From: Jiangella mangrovi
GTDB lineage: Bacteria > Actinomycetota > Actinomycetes > Jiangellales > Jiangellaceae
Assembly (NCBI RefSeq): GCF_014204975.1
Contig: NZ_JACHMM010000001.1
Span: 3,472,001 to 3,536,000 of the forward strand
Length of the DNA: 64,000 bases
Direction of reading: 5' to 3'
This document shows positions 38,903 through 48,868 of the stretch, one piece after another. How positions within the stretch are numbered: position 1 is the first letter of the stretch; each line of letters starts with the position of its first letter. Made by a program: the position numbers and the translations under genes. The notes beneath the pieces were generated by a model. It made no database searches. It was not told the origin of the DNA and was given only the letters and a program-made list of their open reading frames with translations.

Positions 38903-41833
38903 TCAGAACTCGCTCTGCGCCCGGGCGGCCGCGATGAGGATGTCCTGCCGCTGCCGCCGGGTGTGCCGGCCGGCCTCGAACCACTCACCGGAGACTGTCT
39001 CGACCCGGCGGAGGAACGCACCGTGGTCGGCGAACGGCGCGGAGTCCCAGACCCGGTCGAGGAACGTCTCGCCGTTCTGGTCGCGGACGGCGTCGTTCGG
39101 TACGCCGGTCTTCTGCGACCGGAAGACCACCTCGGGCTCCACGCGCTTGAAGTACGTGTGGAACGAGTTGAACTGTCCGGGCACCGGGTCGGCGATGTAG
39201 TACGGCGCCAGCAGGTAGCCGTGCGTCGTGAAGTGCATCGACGCGTCGCTGGCCTGGATCGACGGCGCGAGGTCGCCGTTCAGTCCGAGCTGGGAGAAGA
39301 ACGAGAACTCCCGGTAGCTCGTGTTCGCGTCGCGCACCACCATGAGCGTCGGGCCGTACATGATCGACTGCACCGACTTGTCGTTGACCGCCTTGTCGAC
39401 CCAGAAGCTCAGCGGCATCGTGATGTCGACGACGTCGCCGGCCTGCCAGACCCGGCTGATCGTGACGTACGAGGTCGGCGTCGCGTCGACCTTCTGGTCC
39501 TTGCCGTTGACGGCGACCTTGTAGCCCTGCTTCGCCCAGCCGGGGACGCGGAGCTTCAGGTCCAGGGCGCCGCTGCCGGCCTGGAAGCGCAGGCGGGTCG
39601 ACCCGGCCGCCGGGAATGCCGTCTCCTGGGAGATGACGAAGCCGCGCTCGGGCCAGTTCAGCGTCGCCTGGATGAACAGGTTCAGGTAGAGCGCCGACCC
39701 GTCGCCGGACCGGAAGAACACCGTCTCCTGGTACTTCGTGTGGCTCTCGACGCCGGTGCCGTTGCAGCAGCTGCCGTTGCCGCCGTAGCGGCTGTACTCG
39801 ATGGTGTTGCCGATGCGCCGCGACCGGCCCGGCCACATGTTCTGGTGGTACGTGACCTCGGTGTTCGTGTTGCTGTCGATGTCGCGGCGCGAGCTGAGGA
39901 TCTGGTTGTGCAGGGCCTGCTCGTAGAAGTCCATGAAGGCCGGCTCGGGCTCGATGAAGAACAGGTTCCGCGTGAGCCGGAGCATGTTGTACGCGCAGCA
40001 GGTCTCGGCGTGCCGCGGGTCGCTGGTCGACGTGAACCCGGAGGTGATGTCGCCGCGGGCGCGGAAGTGCTCGCTGCGCCCGGCGCCGCCGTTGCTGAAC
40101 GTGCGGTGCGGCACGACCATGCCCCAGAAGTTGCGGGCGGCGGTGTGGAAGTCCTCTTCGCCGGTGTGCTCGAAGATGCGCAGGTAGCCGATGTTCGGCG
40201 CCATGTACTGGTTCGCGTGCCGGCCGTTGAGCTGGTCGACGTCGGCGATCGTGGCGTTGAACAGGGTGCTGAACGTGAACATCTTGGCGGCCTCGAGGAA
40301 CCGGTCGCGCTGCGCGCTGTCGCTGGTGTGCGACGCGAGCTCGGCCATGACCTCGTTCATCGATCCGGCCTCGCCGGCGCTGTAGGTGTTCCACATGCTG
40401 TCGCGGCCCGCGGGGGTGAGGGCGCTCAGCCGGCTGTGGACCCACTCGCCCATGCGGAACAGGATCGGCAGCGCGTCCTCGTTGCCGGTGATGTCGTAGG
40501 CGTTGAGCAGCCCGCGCATGATCTTGTGGTGGGTGTACCAGACCGCCCAGACGGCGTTCGGCCCGCTGTTGGGCTGCACCATCGGCGGCTCGATGCGGAT
40601 GAACTGGCCCTCGGGGAACGCGGCCAGGTAGCCGAGGTGGCCGGTGCCGATGATCGTGGCGTCGCGGCCGTGGCCCGACGCGTCCGGCGCGGCCTGGCCC
40701 TCGTCGTCGAAGGTCCAGCGGGCCAGCAGGCCGGCGCCGTCGACCCCGCCGGTCGGGTCCGTGGTGGCAGACGCGAGCGCCTGGACCTCGGCCGCGGACA
40801 GCGCCCGGCCGTGCAGCGAGACCTCGTCGACCGCGGCGTTGAGCAGCGCGTGGTCGTTGCTGGTGGAGCGGCCGATCCAGTTGCTGACGGTGGCGCCGAG
40901 GGCCGCCGGGGTAACCGTCATGGCGGCGTTGACGCCGACCTCGGTGCCGTTGACGTAGAGCCGGCCGGTGCCGCCGCTGAGGGTGACGGCGACGTGCGAC
41001 CAGGTGCCGACCGGCAGCTGCACGGGGGAGTCGATGCGCTGCTCGCCGTTGGCGCCGTTGAGCGTGATCGCGAAGCGCGGGCCGACGGTGTCGGAGATGC
41101 GCGCCGTCAGGGCCAGATAGACGCTGCTGGTCCTCGCGATGGTGAGGATGCGCGCGTTGGTCTGGTTCGCGACGGGGTTCACCCAGGCCGAGATGGTGAG
41201 GTCCGTGACGTCGGCGTTGATGCCGGCGGGCAGCGTGACGAACTGGTTCGGGTGCGGGTCGCTGAGCTGCGCGGCCTTGCCGAACTTGCCGGCGACGCGG
41301 CCGAAGTTGCGCTGGTCGAGGGCGTCCTGGACCTTGGCGAGCTCGGCGACGATGTAGTCGAGCTTCGTCAGGAACTGCTCCTCGCCGGTGGCCGCCCATG
41401 CCTGCGCCAGCATGGTCATCCAGTGGCCGGAGAAGTGGCCGCGGAGCAGGTGGTTCGGGGTGTCCCAGCCGCCCGGCCAGGTGCCCGGCGCCGGCAGGCC
41501 CGCGTTGCGCCGGAACAGGTGCAGCATGCGGTCCGGCCCGTCGAGCATGTTCCCGGTGCCCGGGTAGTTGCGGGCGTAGTTGAGCATCCGGTCGCGCTTC
41601 TCCTTGTAGATGCCGTCGCCCAGGGTGACCTGGTTCAGCGCGAACGGCGCGACCTCCCACGTGCCCGATGTCCAGCCCGGTCGCGGCGCGCCGCCCGGGA
41701 TGGCCGCGGCGATGCTGGTGCTGGCGCTCGCGGCGGGTGCGAACGCGCCGGCGACGGCGGAGCCCGCCGCAGGCGCGGCCGCTGCCATCGCGCCCATGCG
41801 CAACGCGTCGCGTCGGGAGAATCTCTTGCTCAT
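38903..41833 (-). CDS. secreted GH127 beta-L-arabinofuranosidase-like enzyme with inserted LamG domain
   Basis: A 976-residue exported glycosidase. A Tat signal peptide (SKRFSRRDALRMGAMAAAAP) leads to the (alpha/alpha)6 barrel of family GH127 (DUF1680). The metal-site and nucleophile Cys residues of the family are in AETCCAYNMLRLT and NGSCCNGTGV. A LamG/concanavalin-like domain (about 172-398) is inserted between VAELAKVQDAL and GHLGYLAAFPEGQ, which are adjacent in ordinary family members; it may bind glycans. The C-terminal beta domain follows. The ATG at 41833 has AGGAGG at 7-8 bases. Two LacI-type operators lie just upstream. Substrate is expected to be arabinofuranosides of plant or actinobacterial polymers. 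Confidence 0.88.
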   Translation of the reverse strand: MSKRFSRRDALRMGAMAAAAPAAGSAVAGAFAPAASASTSIAAAIPGGAPRPGWTSGTWEVAPFALNQVTLGDGIYKEKRDRMLNYARNYPGTGNMLDGPDRMLHLFRRNAGLPAPGTWPGGWDTPNHLLRGHFSGHWMTMLAQAWAATGEEQFLTKLDYIVAELAKVQDALDQRNFGRVAGKFGKAAQLSDPHPNQFVTLPAGINADVTDLTISAWVNPVANQTNARILTIARTSSVYLALTARISDTVGPRFAITLNGANGEQRIDSPVQLPVGTWSHVAVTLSGGTGRLYVNGTEVGVNAAMTVTPAALGATVSNWIGRSTSNDHALLNAAVDEVSLHGRALSAAEVQALASATTDPTGGVDGAGLLARWTFDDEGQAAPDASGHGRDATIIGTGHLGYLAAFPEGQFIRIEPPMVQPNSGPNAVWAVWYTHHKIMRGLLNAYDITGNEDALPILFRMGEWVHSRLSALTPAGRDSMWNTYSAGEAGSMNEVMAELASHTSDSAQRDRFLEAAKMFTFSTLFNATIADVDQLNGRHANQYMAPNIGYLRIFEHTGEEDFHTAARNFWGMVVPHRTFSNGGAGRSEHFRARGDITSGFTSTSDPRHAETCCAYNMLRLTRNLFFIEPEPAFMDFYEQALHNQILSSRRDIDSNTNTEVTYHQNMWPGRSRRIGNTIEYSRYGGNGSCCNGTGVESHTKYQETVFFRSGDGSALYLNLFIQATLNWPERGFVISQETAFPAAGSTRLRFQAGSGALDLKLRVPGWAKQGYKVAVNGKDQKVDATPTSYVTISRVWQAGDVVDITMPLSFWVDKAVNDKSVQSIMYGPTLMVVRDANTSYREFSFFSQLGLNGDLAPSIQASDASMHFTTHGYLLAPYYIADPVPGQFNSFHTYFKRVEPEVVFRSQKTGVPNDAVRDQNGETFLDRVWDSAPFADHGAFLRRVETVSGEWFEAGRHTRRQRQDILIAAARAQSEF

Positions 41834-41879
41834 CTCGCCCTCCTCGTTCCGGCCCTCGTTGGCCGCGCAGTGGTGCATA

Positions 41880-41893
41880 TGTGAGCGTTAACA
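41880..41893. promoter_or_regulatory. LacI-type operator, GH127 site 1
   Basis: TGTGAGCGTTAACA is an imperfect 14-bp palindrome with a central CG, typical of LacI-family sites. It lies 46 bases upstream of the GH127 start. No lacI gene is adjacent, so the regulator would be encoded elsewhere. Confidence 0.6.
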
Positions 41894-41923
41894 GGAGCGT
41901 TCCGGGGTCCGCCCTGGGCGGAA

Positions 41924-41937
41924 TGTGACCGGTAACA
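41924..41937. promoter_or_regulatory. LacI-type operator, GH127 site 2
   Basis: TGTGACCGGTAACA matches site 1 at 12 of 14 positions and is 12/14 self-complementary. It is 44 bp (about four helical turns) from site 1, center to center, which suits looping or cooperative binding. Confidence 0.6.
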
Positions 41938-42050
41938 GGTGAAATATGGCATCCGCGCCTGGCGCGGGTCAAGGGTGATCGACGACGGCGTGAACGTGCG
42001 GTGTCGGCGTGGTCGCCGGCCGCAGCGGTCGCCGTCGCCCCGCGAACCCA

Positions 42051-42129
42051 CCCCTCGAAGTTGATCACGGAGAAATGCGGCTTCTGGTCGCCCGGGAACC
42101 CGCATTTCTCCATGATCAACTTTGAGGGG
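42051..42129. repeat. palindromic repeat, GTTGATC-bordered, copy 2
   Basis: A 30-base arm at 42051-42080 pairs with 42100-42129 at 28 of 30 positions (CCCCTC, AAGTTGATCA, GGAGAAATGCGG). The loop is 19 bases. It lies between the dhaM stop (42168) and the GH127 promoter and may end the dha transcript, but the long stem and sequence shared with 34161-34232 suggest an interspersed repeat. Confidence 0.7.
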
Positions 42130-42167
42130 GAGGCGGGTGGGGTCGGTGAGGTGCGCGGGGCGGGCGG

Positions 42168-42566
42168 TCAGAGCTTGCGCATCGACCACGCGTGCTCGGC
42201 GGAGGTGACGACGGCGTCGAGGTCCTGTCCCGTCGACGCGAGCACGGCGGCCGCCACAGCGCCCTCGGCGAACGGGGCGTCGGCCAGCCGCACGACCGGA
42301 GCGTCGTCCTCGTCCTCGAGGTCCTCGAGCAGGGTCTTCGACGTCAGCACGGAGCTGCCCATGTCCATGAGCACGCAGACGCCGTCGCCGCTGTCGGCGG
42401 AGCGGACGGCCGCGGAGATCAGCTCGATGCTGGTGCCGAACCGGCCGTCGTCGGTGCCGCCCGCGGCCCTGATGGCGACCGACGGGCCCGCGAGCTCCGC
42501 CGCCAGCTCGGCGACGGAGCTCGCGACGGCCGGACTGTGCGAGACCAGCACGATGCCCACCGTCAC
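42168..42566 (-). CDS. dhaM: dihydroxyacetone kinase phosphotransfer subunit DhaM
   Basis: A 132-residue EIIA-Man-type phosphocarrier. The active His is His10 in VLVSHSPAVA, and the core strand VLMDMGSSVLTSK matches the family. It is the short form, without the HPr and EI extensions found in some DhaM proteins, so it should be phosphorylated by the general PTS proteins encoded elsewhere. The GTG at 42566 overlaps the dhaL stop by 4 bases. It is the last gene of the dhaKLM operon. Confidence 0.93.
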   Translation of the reverse strand: MTVGIVLVSHSPAVASSVAELAAELAGPSVAIRAAGGTDDGRFGTSIELISAAVRSADSGDGVCVLMDMGSSVLTSKTLLEDLEDEDDAPVVRLADAPFAEGAVAAAVLASTGQDLDAVVTSAEHAWSMRKL

Positions 42567-43192
42567 GCCGTGACCTCCGCGAGCGCCCGCAGGATCAGCG
42601 CGAGCGACGCGGCGCCCGGGTCCTCGTGGCCGACGCTGCGCGGCCCGAGGTAGCTGGCCCGGCCCTTGCGCGCCTGCAGCGGGACCGTCGCGGCGAGCCC
42701 GGCCTCGGCGGCGTCGGCGCCGGCCTGCGCGGCGGCCGCGACGGTGCCGCCGTCGCCCGCGACCGCCTGGAACGCGGCGACCGCGGGCGTGAGGGCGTCG
42801 ACCATGGTCTTGTCGCCCTCGGCGGCGCCGCCCAGCTCCTTGATCGCCGTCAGGGCGGCCTCGAGTGCCTCGCCGACCTGGGCGGCGTCGGCGTCGGTGG
42901 TGTCGCCGAGCGCCTTGCCGGCCCGGCGGAAGGCGGTGCCGTAGAGCGGGCCGGAGGCGCCGCCGGTCTTGGCGACGATGCCCCGGCCGGCGGCGACCAG
43001 GACGTCACCCGGCGTGGCTGGCTCCTTCTCGGCGATGTTGGCGAGGGCGGCGGTGAGCCCGCGGGCCATGTTGGCGCCGTGGTCGCCGTCGCCGATGGCG
43101 GCGTCGAGGCCGGTCAGACGCGCCTCGTTCGCCTTGACGACGGCCTCCGCCGCGGTGATCCAGGCCGTCGCCGTGGTGGTGTCGAATGCCAT
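42563..43192 (-). CDS. dhaL: dihydroxyacetone kinase subunit DhaL
   Basis: A 209-residue nucleotide-binding subunit that carries ADP and donates phosphate to dihydroxyacetone. Conserved motifs: TGLDAAIGDGDHGANMARGL (the Mg-ADP binding loop with the DxD pattern), GASGPLYGTAF, GDKTMVDALTPA and RASYLGPRSVGHEDPGA. The ATG at 43192 starts 3 bases after the dhaK stop. The frame upstream of 43192 is a shadow of dhaK. Confidence 0.95.
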   Translation of the reverse strand: MAFDTTTATAWITAAEAVVKANEARLTGLDAAIGDGDHGANMARGLTAALANIAEKEPATPGDVLVAAGRGIVAKTGGASGPLYGTAFRRAGKALGDTTDADAAQVGEALEAALTAIKELGGAAEGDKTMVDALTPAVAAFQAVAGDGGTVAAAAQAGADAAEAGLAATVPLQARKGRASYLGPRSVGHEDPGAASLALILRALAEVTA

Positions 43193-43194
43193 GC

Positions 43195-44187
43195 TCACCG
43201 TCCCCACCGCAGCGCGGGCGTCGACACCGGCGCGTCCCACAGCCGCAGCAGCTCGTCGTCGAGGGACATGACGGTGATGGAGAAGCCCTGCTGGTCGAGG
43301 CTGGTGATGTAGTTGCCGACCAGGCTCCGCGCGACGGTGCCGCCGTGGCCCTCGATCCAGGCGGTGGCCTCGGCGAACGCGCCGTACAGCTCGATCAGCG
43401 GGGTGCCGCCCTGCCCGTTGAGCATGACCAGGAGGTTGCCCGAGACGGGCCGGTCGGCGTGGATGACGTCGAGGGAGTAGGCGACGAGGTCGTGCACGGG
43501 TGCCATGGCGCCGCGCTCGCGGCCCGGCTCGCCGTGGATGCCGACGCCCAGCTCGACCTCGTTCTCGGCGAGGTCGAAGCCCGGCTTGCCGGCCGCCGGG
43601 ACGGTGCCCGCGTGCAGTGCGATGGCGAACGAGCGGGTGGCCTCGTTGACGCGGGTGGCCAGGGCGGCGACGGTGTCGAGGTCGGCGCCCTCCTCGGCGG
43701 CGGCCCCGGCGATCTTCTCGACGAAGACCGTGCCCCCGACGCCGCGGCGTCCCGCGGTGTAGGTGGAGTCCTCGACGGCGGCGTCGTCGTTGGTGACCAC
43801 GCTGACGACGCGGATGTCCTCGTCCTCGGCCAGCTCGGCCGCCATGCGGAAGTTGAGGACGTCGCCGGTGTAGTTCTTCACGATGTGCAGTACGCCGGAC
43901 CCGTGGTCGGCGGCCTTCGTGGCGGCCAGGATCTGGTCGGGGACGGGTGACGTGTAGACCTCGCCCGGCGCGGCGGCGTCGAGCATGCCGTATCCGACGT
44001 AGCCGCCGTGCAGCGGCTCGTGCCCGGAGCCACCCCCCGAGACCAGTCCCACCTTGCCCGCCATGGCGCCGCCGGCCCGCGAGACGACCCGGTTCTCGAG
44101 GTCGACGGCGAGCGACGGGTGGGCGGCGGCCATGCCGCGCAGGGCGTCGGCGATGACCGAGTCGGGGGAGTTGATCAGCTTCTTCAT
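43195..44187 (-). CDS. dhaK: dihydroxyacetone kinase subunit DhaK
   Basis: A 330-residue subunit that binds dihydroxyacetone covalently through a His in ELGVGIHGEPGRER. Other family motifs are GLVSGGGSGHEPLHGGYVG, HIVKNYTGDVLNF and VNGQGGTP-like MLNGQGGTP. With DhaL and DhaM it uses phosphoenolpyruvate via the PTS to make dihydroxyacetone phosphate. ATG 44187 gives the usual MKKLINSP start; an upstream in-frame GTG at 44223 would add 12 residues. A short regulator gene is divergent at 44370. Confidence 0.95.
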   Translation of the reverse strand: MKKLINSPDSVIADALRGMAAAHPSLAVDLENRVVSRAGGAMAGKVGLVSGGGSGHEPLHGGYVGYGMLDAAAPGEVYTSPVPDQILAATKAADHGSGVLHIVKNYTGDVLNFRMAAELAEDEDIRVVSVVTNDDAAVEDSTYTAGRRGVGGTVFVEKIAGAAAEEGADLDTVAALATRVNEATRSFAIALHAGTVPAAGKPGFDLAENEVELGVGIHGEPGRERGAMAPVHDLVAYSLDVIHADRPVSGNLLVMLNGQGGTPLIELYGAFAEATAWIEGHGGTVARSLVGNYITSLDQQGFSITVMSLDDELLRLWDAPVSTPALRWGR

Positions 44188-44369
44188 CGACGGACCGACC
44201 TTTCCGTGATTCGTCCGAGCCACGCTTCCCCGGCGAGGACGCAGGAGGCCTGCGGACCGTCCTGTGCTCCTGGCCGCGCTGTGGGCGATGCGCTGATGTC
44301 ATCTGCGTGACACAGTACGCGCGAAACTCCGCTCCGGACCGGGCACCGCGGAACCTCTATGGTGGGGCC

Positions 44370-44999
44370 GTGGTGGAGATCTCGCAGACCCTCGATCGTG
44401 GGCTACGCCTGCTCGAGGTGCTGTCCGGGTCGAGCGGCGGGCTCAGCGTCGCCGAGGCCTCCGTCGTGCTCGGCGTCAACCGCACCATCGTCTACCGCCT
44501 GCTGGCCACGCTCGAGCAGCACGGCCTCGTGCGCCGGGTAGCCGGGGGCCGGTTCAGCGTCGGCTTCGGCGTGCTCACGCTGGCCGGCAGCGTGCAGCCG
44601 TCGCTGCGCCAGGTCGCCCAGCCGGTGCTGCGATCGCTGGCCGAGGACGTCGGAGCCACGGCGCACCTCACCATCGCCGACGGCGCCGAGGCGCTGGCCG
44701 TCGCGGTGGTCGAGCCGACCCGCACCGACTACCACGTCGCCTACCGGGTGGGCTCGCGGCACGTGCTCGAGCGGGGTGCGGCCGGACGGGCGATCCTGGG
44801 GGCGCGGACGGGGTCGCCGGCGTTCGTGGCGACGGCGGGAGAGCTGCAGACCGGGGCCAGCGGGGTGGCGGCGCCGGTGGTCGGCGTGCCCGGCGTCGAG
44901 GCGAGTGTCGGGGTCATCGCGCTCGGCGCGCTCGACGCGGACACCGTCGGGCCCCGGACGGTCGCAGCCGCGGCCGAGCTGGCGGCGGCGCTGGCCTGA
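44370..44999 (+). CDS. IclR-family transcriptional regulator
   Basis: A 209-residue protein, shorter than typical IclR members of about 250. It has the N-terminal helix-turn-helix (SQTLDRGLRLLEVLSGSS and SVAEASVVLGVNRTIVYRLLA, together about 5-50) and a reduced ligand-binding domain that ends with the usual C-terminal helix. The GTG at 44370 is chosen because family members begin a few residues before SQTLDRGL; GTG 44373 or the upstream GTG 44307 are alternatives. It is divergent from dhaKLM, so it is the best candidate to regulate that operon in response to a glycerol or dihydroxyacetone-related signal. Confidence 0.85.
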   Translation: MVEISQTLDRGLRLLEVLSGSSGGLSVAEASVVLGVNRTIVYRLLATLEQHGLVRRVAGGRFSVGFGVLTLAGSVQPSLRQVAQPVLRSLAEDVGATAHLTIADGAEALAVAVVEPTRTDYHVAYRVGSRHVLERGAAGRAILGARTGSPAFVATAGELQTGASGVAAPVVGVPGVEASVGVIALGALDADTVGPRTVAAAAELAAALA

Positions 45000-45014
45000 G
45001 GCCGTTGGTCGTCG

Positions 45015-46583
45015 CTATTCCGCGACGGTGACCTCGATCTCGTTGGAGACCTCTTCGGCGTCGTCGATGTTCACGACGCGGAAGTAGTTCGGGCCGGGCG
45101 CGTCGGTGGCGACCGAGCCGCTGAACGAGCCGTCGGCGCGAGTGGTGAACGTGAGCGGCCGGCTGGCGGGGTAGTCGACCCACTCGCCGTCGCCAACCCG
45201 GTGCTGCAGCGTCACCTCGACGCCGTCGTCGACGGGCGCGAGCGTGCCGGCCAGCGCGATGAGGTCGTTCGGCGCGACGGAGACGGGGTCGGCCGTGAGG
45301 GTGAGGCCCTCGGCGGGCGGCGCCTCGCCCTCGCCCGGCGTGCCGGGGTCGGAGGTGGCCGCGTCGCCGGCCGGGTCGCTGCCGTCGTCGCGCGAGCCGA
45401 ACCAGGCGCCCCCGGCGAACCCGAGGACGGCGGCGACGGCGAGGCAGGCGGCGAGCGTGCCGCCAGTGGTGCGTTGGGGCGGGTCGCCGCCGGTCTTGCG
45501 CGGGCGGATGCTCGGCGACCGGCCGCGGGTGCCGCCGCCGGTGCGCGCCGACGGCTCGCGCTCAGGGGCGTCGTCGTCCTCGTCGACCGGGTCGGGCGCC
45601 AGAGCGGGCGCGAAGGCGTGGATGGTCGGCGGCGCGGCGACGGTGCTCGCCACCGGAGCGGGAGACGGTGCGGAAGCCGGCGCCGGGACGGGCGCGCGGC
45701 GCGTGACCGCGGTCTCGGGCGGGGGTGGGGGTGCCCAGGCCTGCGTGACCGGCCCGGAGGCCCGGCTCGCGCGGTGGCTCGGCGCGGCGGGCGCCGCCTC
45801 GGGCTCGTTCAGGCCGAGCGGGTCGTCGGGGTCGGGCTCCTGGCTCGGGCCGGACCAGAACGGGGTGCCGAAGACGGGCGTGCCGGCCGCGGCCGCCGTC
45901 GCGGCGTCGTCGATGGGGACGGGGCCCGAGCGGCGGGTCGCGGCGCGGCGGCCGCCCGCGGCGTGCCTGGACGCGCGGGAGCCCCGGACCGGCTCGTCGC
46001 CGCTCGGATGCTCCGGCCGGGCGGACTCGGCCGCGGGCTCGGGGCCGGCGGCGTGGCGGGACTCGCCGGGATCGGGGGTGGGCCCGGTGGCGCGCGCACG
46101 GCGGGCGCCGCGGGTCTCGCCGGGGGCGTCCGCGCCCGGCGCGGCCTCGTGTCTCGACTCGGCCGGCGGTGGGGTGGCGGGCGGCGGGGCGGCGGCCGGC
46201 TCCGCACCGGAACCCGCGTCGCGATCGCCGGGCCGGCCGAGGTCGGCCCGGCCGGACGGGGCGGCGTGTTTGGAGGCGTGGCGGCGAGCGGGCTCGTCCT
46301 CGGCGGGCCGCTGGGGCGCGTCGAGCCCCAGCGGATCGGCGGCGTCCGCGCCGATCAGGCCGCCGAAGCCGGGCAGCAGCGGCCCGGTCTCGTGCGGTGC
46401 GGGGCCGGCGGACTCGAGCCACGCCGCGATGCCGAGGTCGTCGCCGGTCTCGGTGACCTCAGGTGCGGAGGAGTCGCCGGAGCGGCGGCCCGGGTCGTTG
46501 CCGGAGCCGCGATCGGCCGCGCGTCGGCCACCGGCCGCGTGCCTGGAGGTCGGCCGGGCGTCACCTGAGGCTGGAGGAGGCAT
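45015..46583 (-). CDS. membrane-anchored protein with long disordered region and Ig-like tail
   Basis: I do not recognise a family. The 522-residue protein starts with a long low-complexity Pro/Ala/Arg/Asp-rich region (about 1-370) containing repeated units such as SRHAAGGRRAA (near the N-terminus and again near residue 205), then one membrane helix (GGTLAACLAVAAVLGFAGGAWFG), a short Asp/Gly/Pro linker and a C-terminal beta-sandwich domain of about 85 residues. The last part matches the next protein upstream along its whole length, so the two are paralogues. Topology suggests a cytoplasmic disordered tail and an extracellular Ig-like domain. The gene is 27 bases downstream of its paralogue. 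Confidence 0.72.
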   Translation of the reverse strand: MPPPASGDARPTSRHAAGGRRAADRGSGNDPGRRSGDSSAPEVTETGDDLGIAAWLESAGPAPHETGPLLPGFGGLIGADAADPLGLDAPQRPAEDEPARRHASKHAAPSGRADLGRPGDRDAGSGAEPAAAPPPATPPPAESRHEAAPGADAPGETRGARRARATGPTPDPGESRHAAGPEPAAESARPEHPSGDEPVRGSRASRHAAGGRRAATRRSGPVPIDDAATAAAAGTPVFGTPFWSGPSQEPDPDDPLGLNEPEAAPAAPSHRASRASGPVTQAWAPPPPPETAVTRRAPVPAPASAPSPAPVASTVAAPPTIHAFAPALAPDPVDEDDDAPEREPSARTGGGTRGRSPSIRPRKTGGDPPQRTTGGTLAACLAVAAVLGFAGGAWFGSRDDGSDPAGDAATSDPGTPGEGEAPPAEGLTLTADPVSVAPNDLIALAGTLAPVDDGVEVTLQHRVGDGEWVDYPASRPLTFTTRADGSFSGSVATDAPGPNYFRVVNIDDAEEVSNEIEVTVAE

Positions 46584-46610
46584 CGTCGCCTATTGAAGCA
46601 TCCGGCACCG

Positions 46611-47117
46611 TCAGCCGATGGTCACGTCGACGGCGTTTGAGACGACCGTCTCGTCGTCCGCGCGGACGACGCGGAAGCTGTTGACGCCTTCACGCTGGGA
46701 GTTCACGCGCGAGGTGCCCGCGCCGTTCGCATCGATGACGATCGGACTGACGTTGGGGAAGGCCTCCCACTCGCCGCCGTCGACGCTGCGCTGGATGATC
46801 AGCTCGACGCCTTCCTCGGCGGGCTCCATGGTGACGGCGAAGTTGATGTCGCCCCCTGGAGCCACCTGGGTGGGGTCGGCGGACAGCGTGATGGCGCCCT
46901 CGCCCGCGGGGGTCTCGGTGGGCGGCGGGGTCTCGCCGCCGGCCGGGGTCTCGCCCACGGGCGTGGTGCTGTCGCCCGAGGTGGACTCCGAGTCGGACGG
47001 GCTGCCGCCGCCGGACTGCGAGCCGATGTACGCACCGCCACCGAACCCGACGATGGCGGCGATGATGAGGCAGGCGGCGAGCGCGCCGCCCGAGGCTCGA
47101 CTGGACATCGGAGACAT
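46611..47117 (-). CDS. short paralogue: membrane anchor plus Ig-like domain
   Basis: A 168-residue protein. The membrane helix (GGALAACLIIAAIVGFGGGAY) is followed by a Ser/Thr/Pro-rich linker and a beta-sandwich from about 80 to the end (ITLSADPTQVAPGGDINFAVTM). Sequence order and spacing match the C-terminal third of the downstream 522-residue protein, including GGxLAACL and the domain ending VSNxxxVTxx. A duplication with later N-terminal extension of one copy is the simplest reading. Function unknown; extracellular display is inferred. Confidence 0.72.
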   Translation of the reverse strand: MSPMSSRASGGALAACLIIAAIVGFGGGAYIGSQSGGGSPSDSESTSGDSTTPVGETPAGGETPPPTETPAGEGAITLSADPTQVAPGGDINFAVTMEPAEEGVELIIQRSVDGGEWEAFPNVSPIVIDANGAGTSRVNSQREGVNSFRVVRADDETVVSNAVDVTIG

Positions 47118-47392
47118 TCAACCCTGCTACCCGGGGGGCGAGGCAAGTCCGCAGGGCCGCGACGATTGACATGACCAGCAGTGACGCTGACTGTGATGTC
47201 CGTGACAGGTGCGCCGGGCGCCCAGGCGGGTACGGTGCCGACAGGCCCAGGAGGGCCGGGCAGACCGGTGACGAGAGGGGGCCGGAGGCCTCCTCGACGT
47301 CATCGGTACGAGGCACCGAGTCAGGGCGACCGTTGCTGGGGACATGCCCGGCCCGACGACATCCGAGGGCAATGAGGAGCCGGAGGGATGCG

Positions 47393-48864
<1,472 letters not shown>

Positions 48865-48868
<4 letters not shown>

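Noticed and set aside
38963-41884. Long plus-strand open frame antisense to the GH127 enzyme
   Set aside because: Shadow frame without domain motifs; the GH127 gene is convincing.
47118-47392. Coding frames in the gap before the FAD monooxygenase
   Set aside because: The upstream extension of the monooxygenase frame has no ribosome site and the ATG at 47393 has a strong one; the remaining gap is a divergent promoter region without clear motifs.
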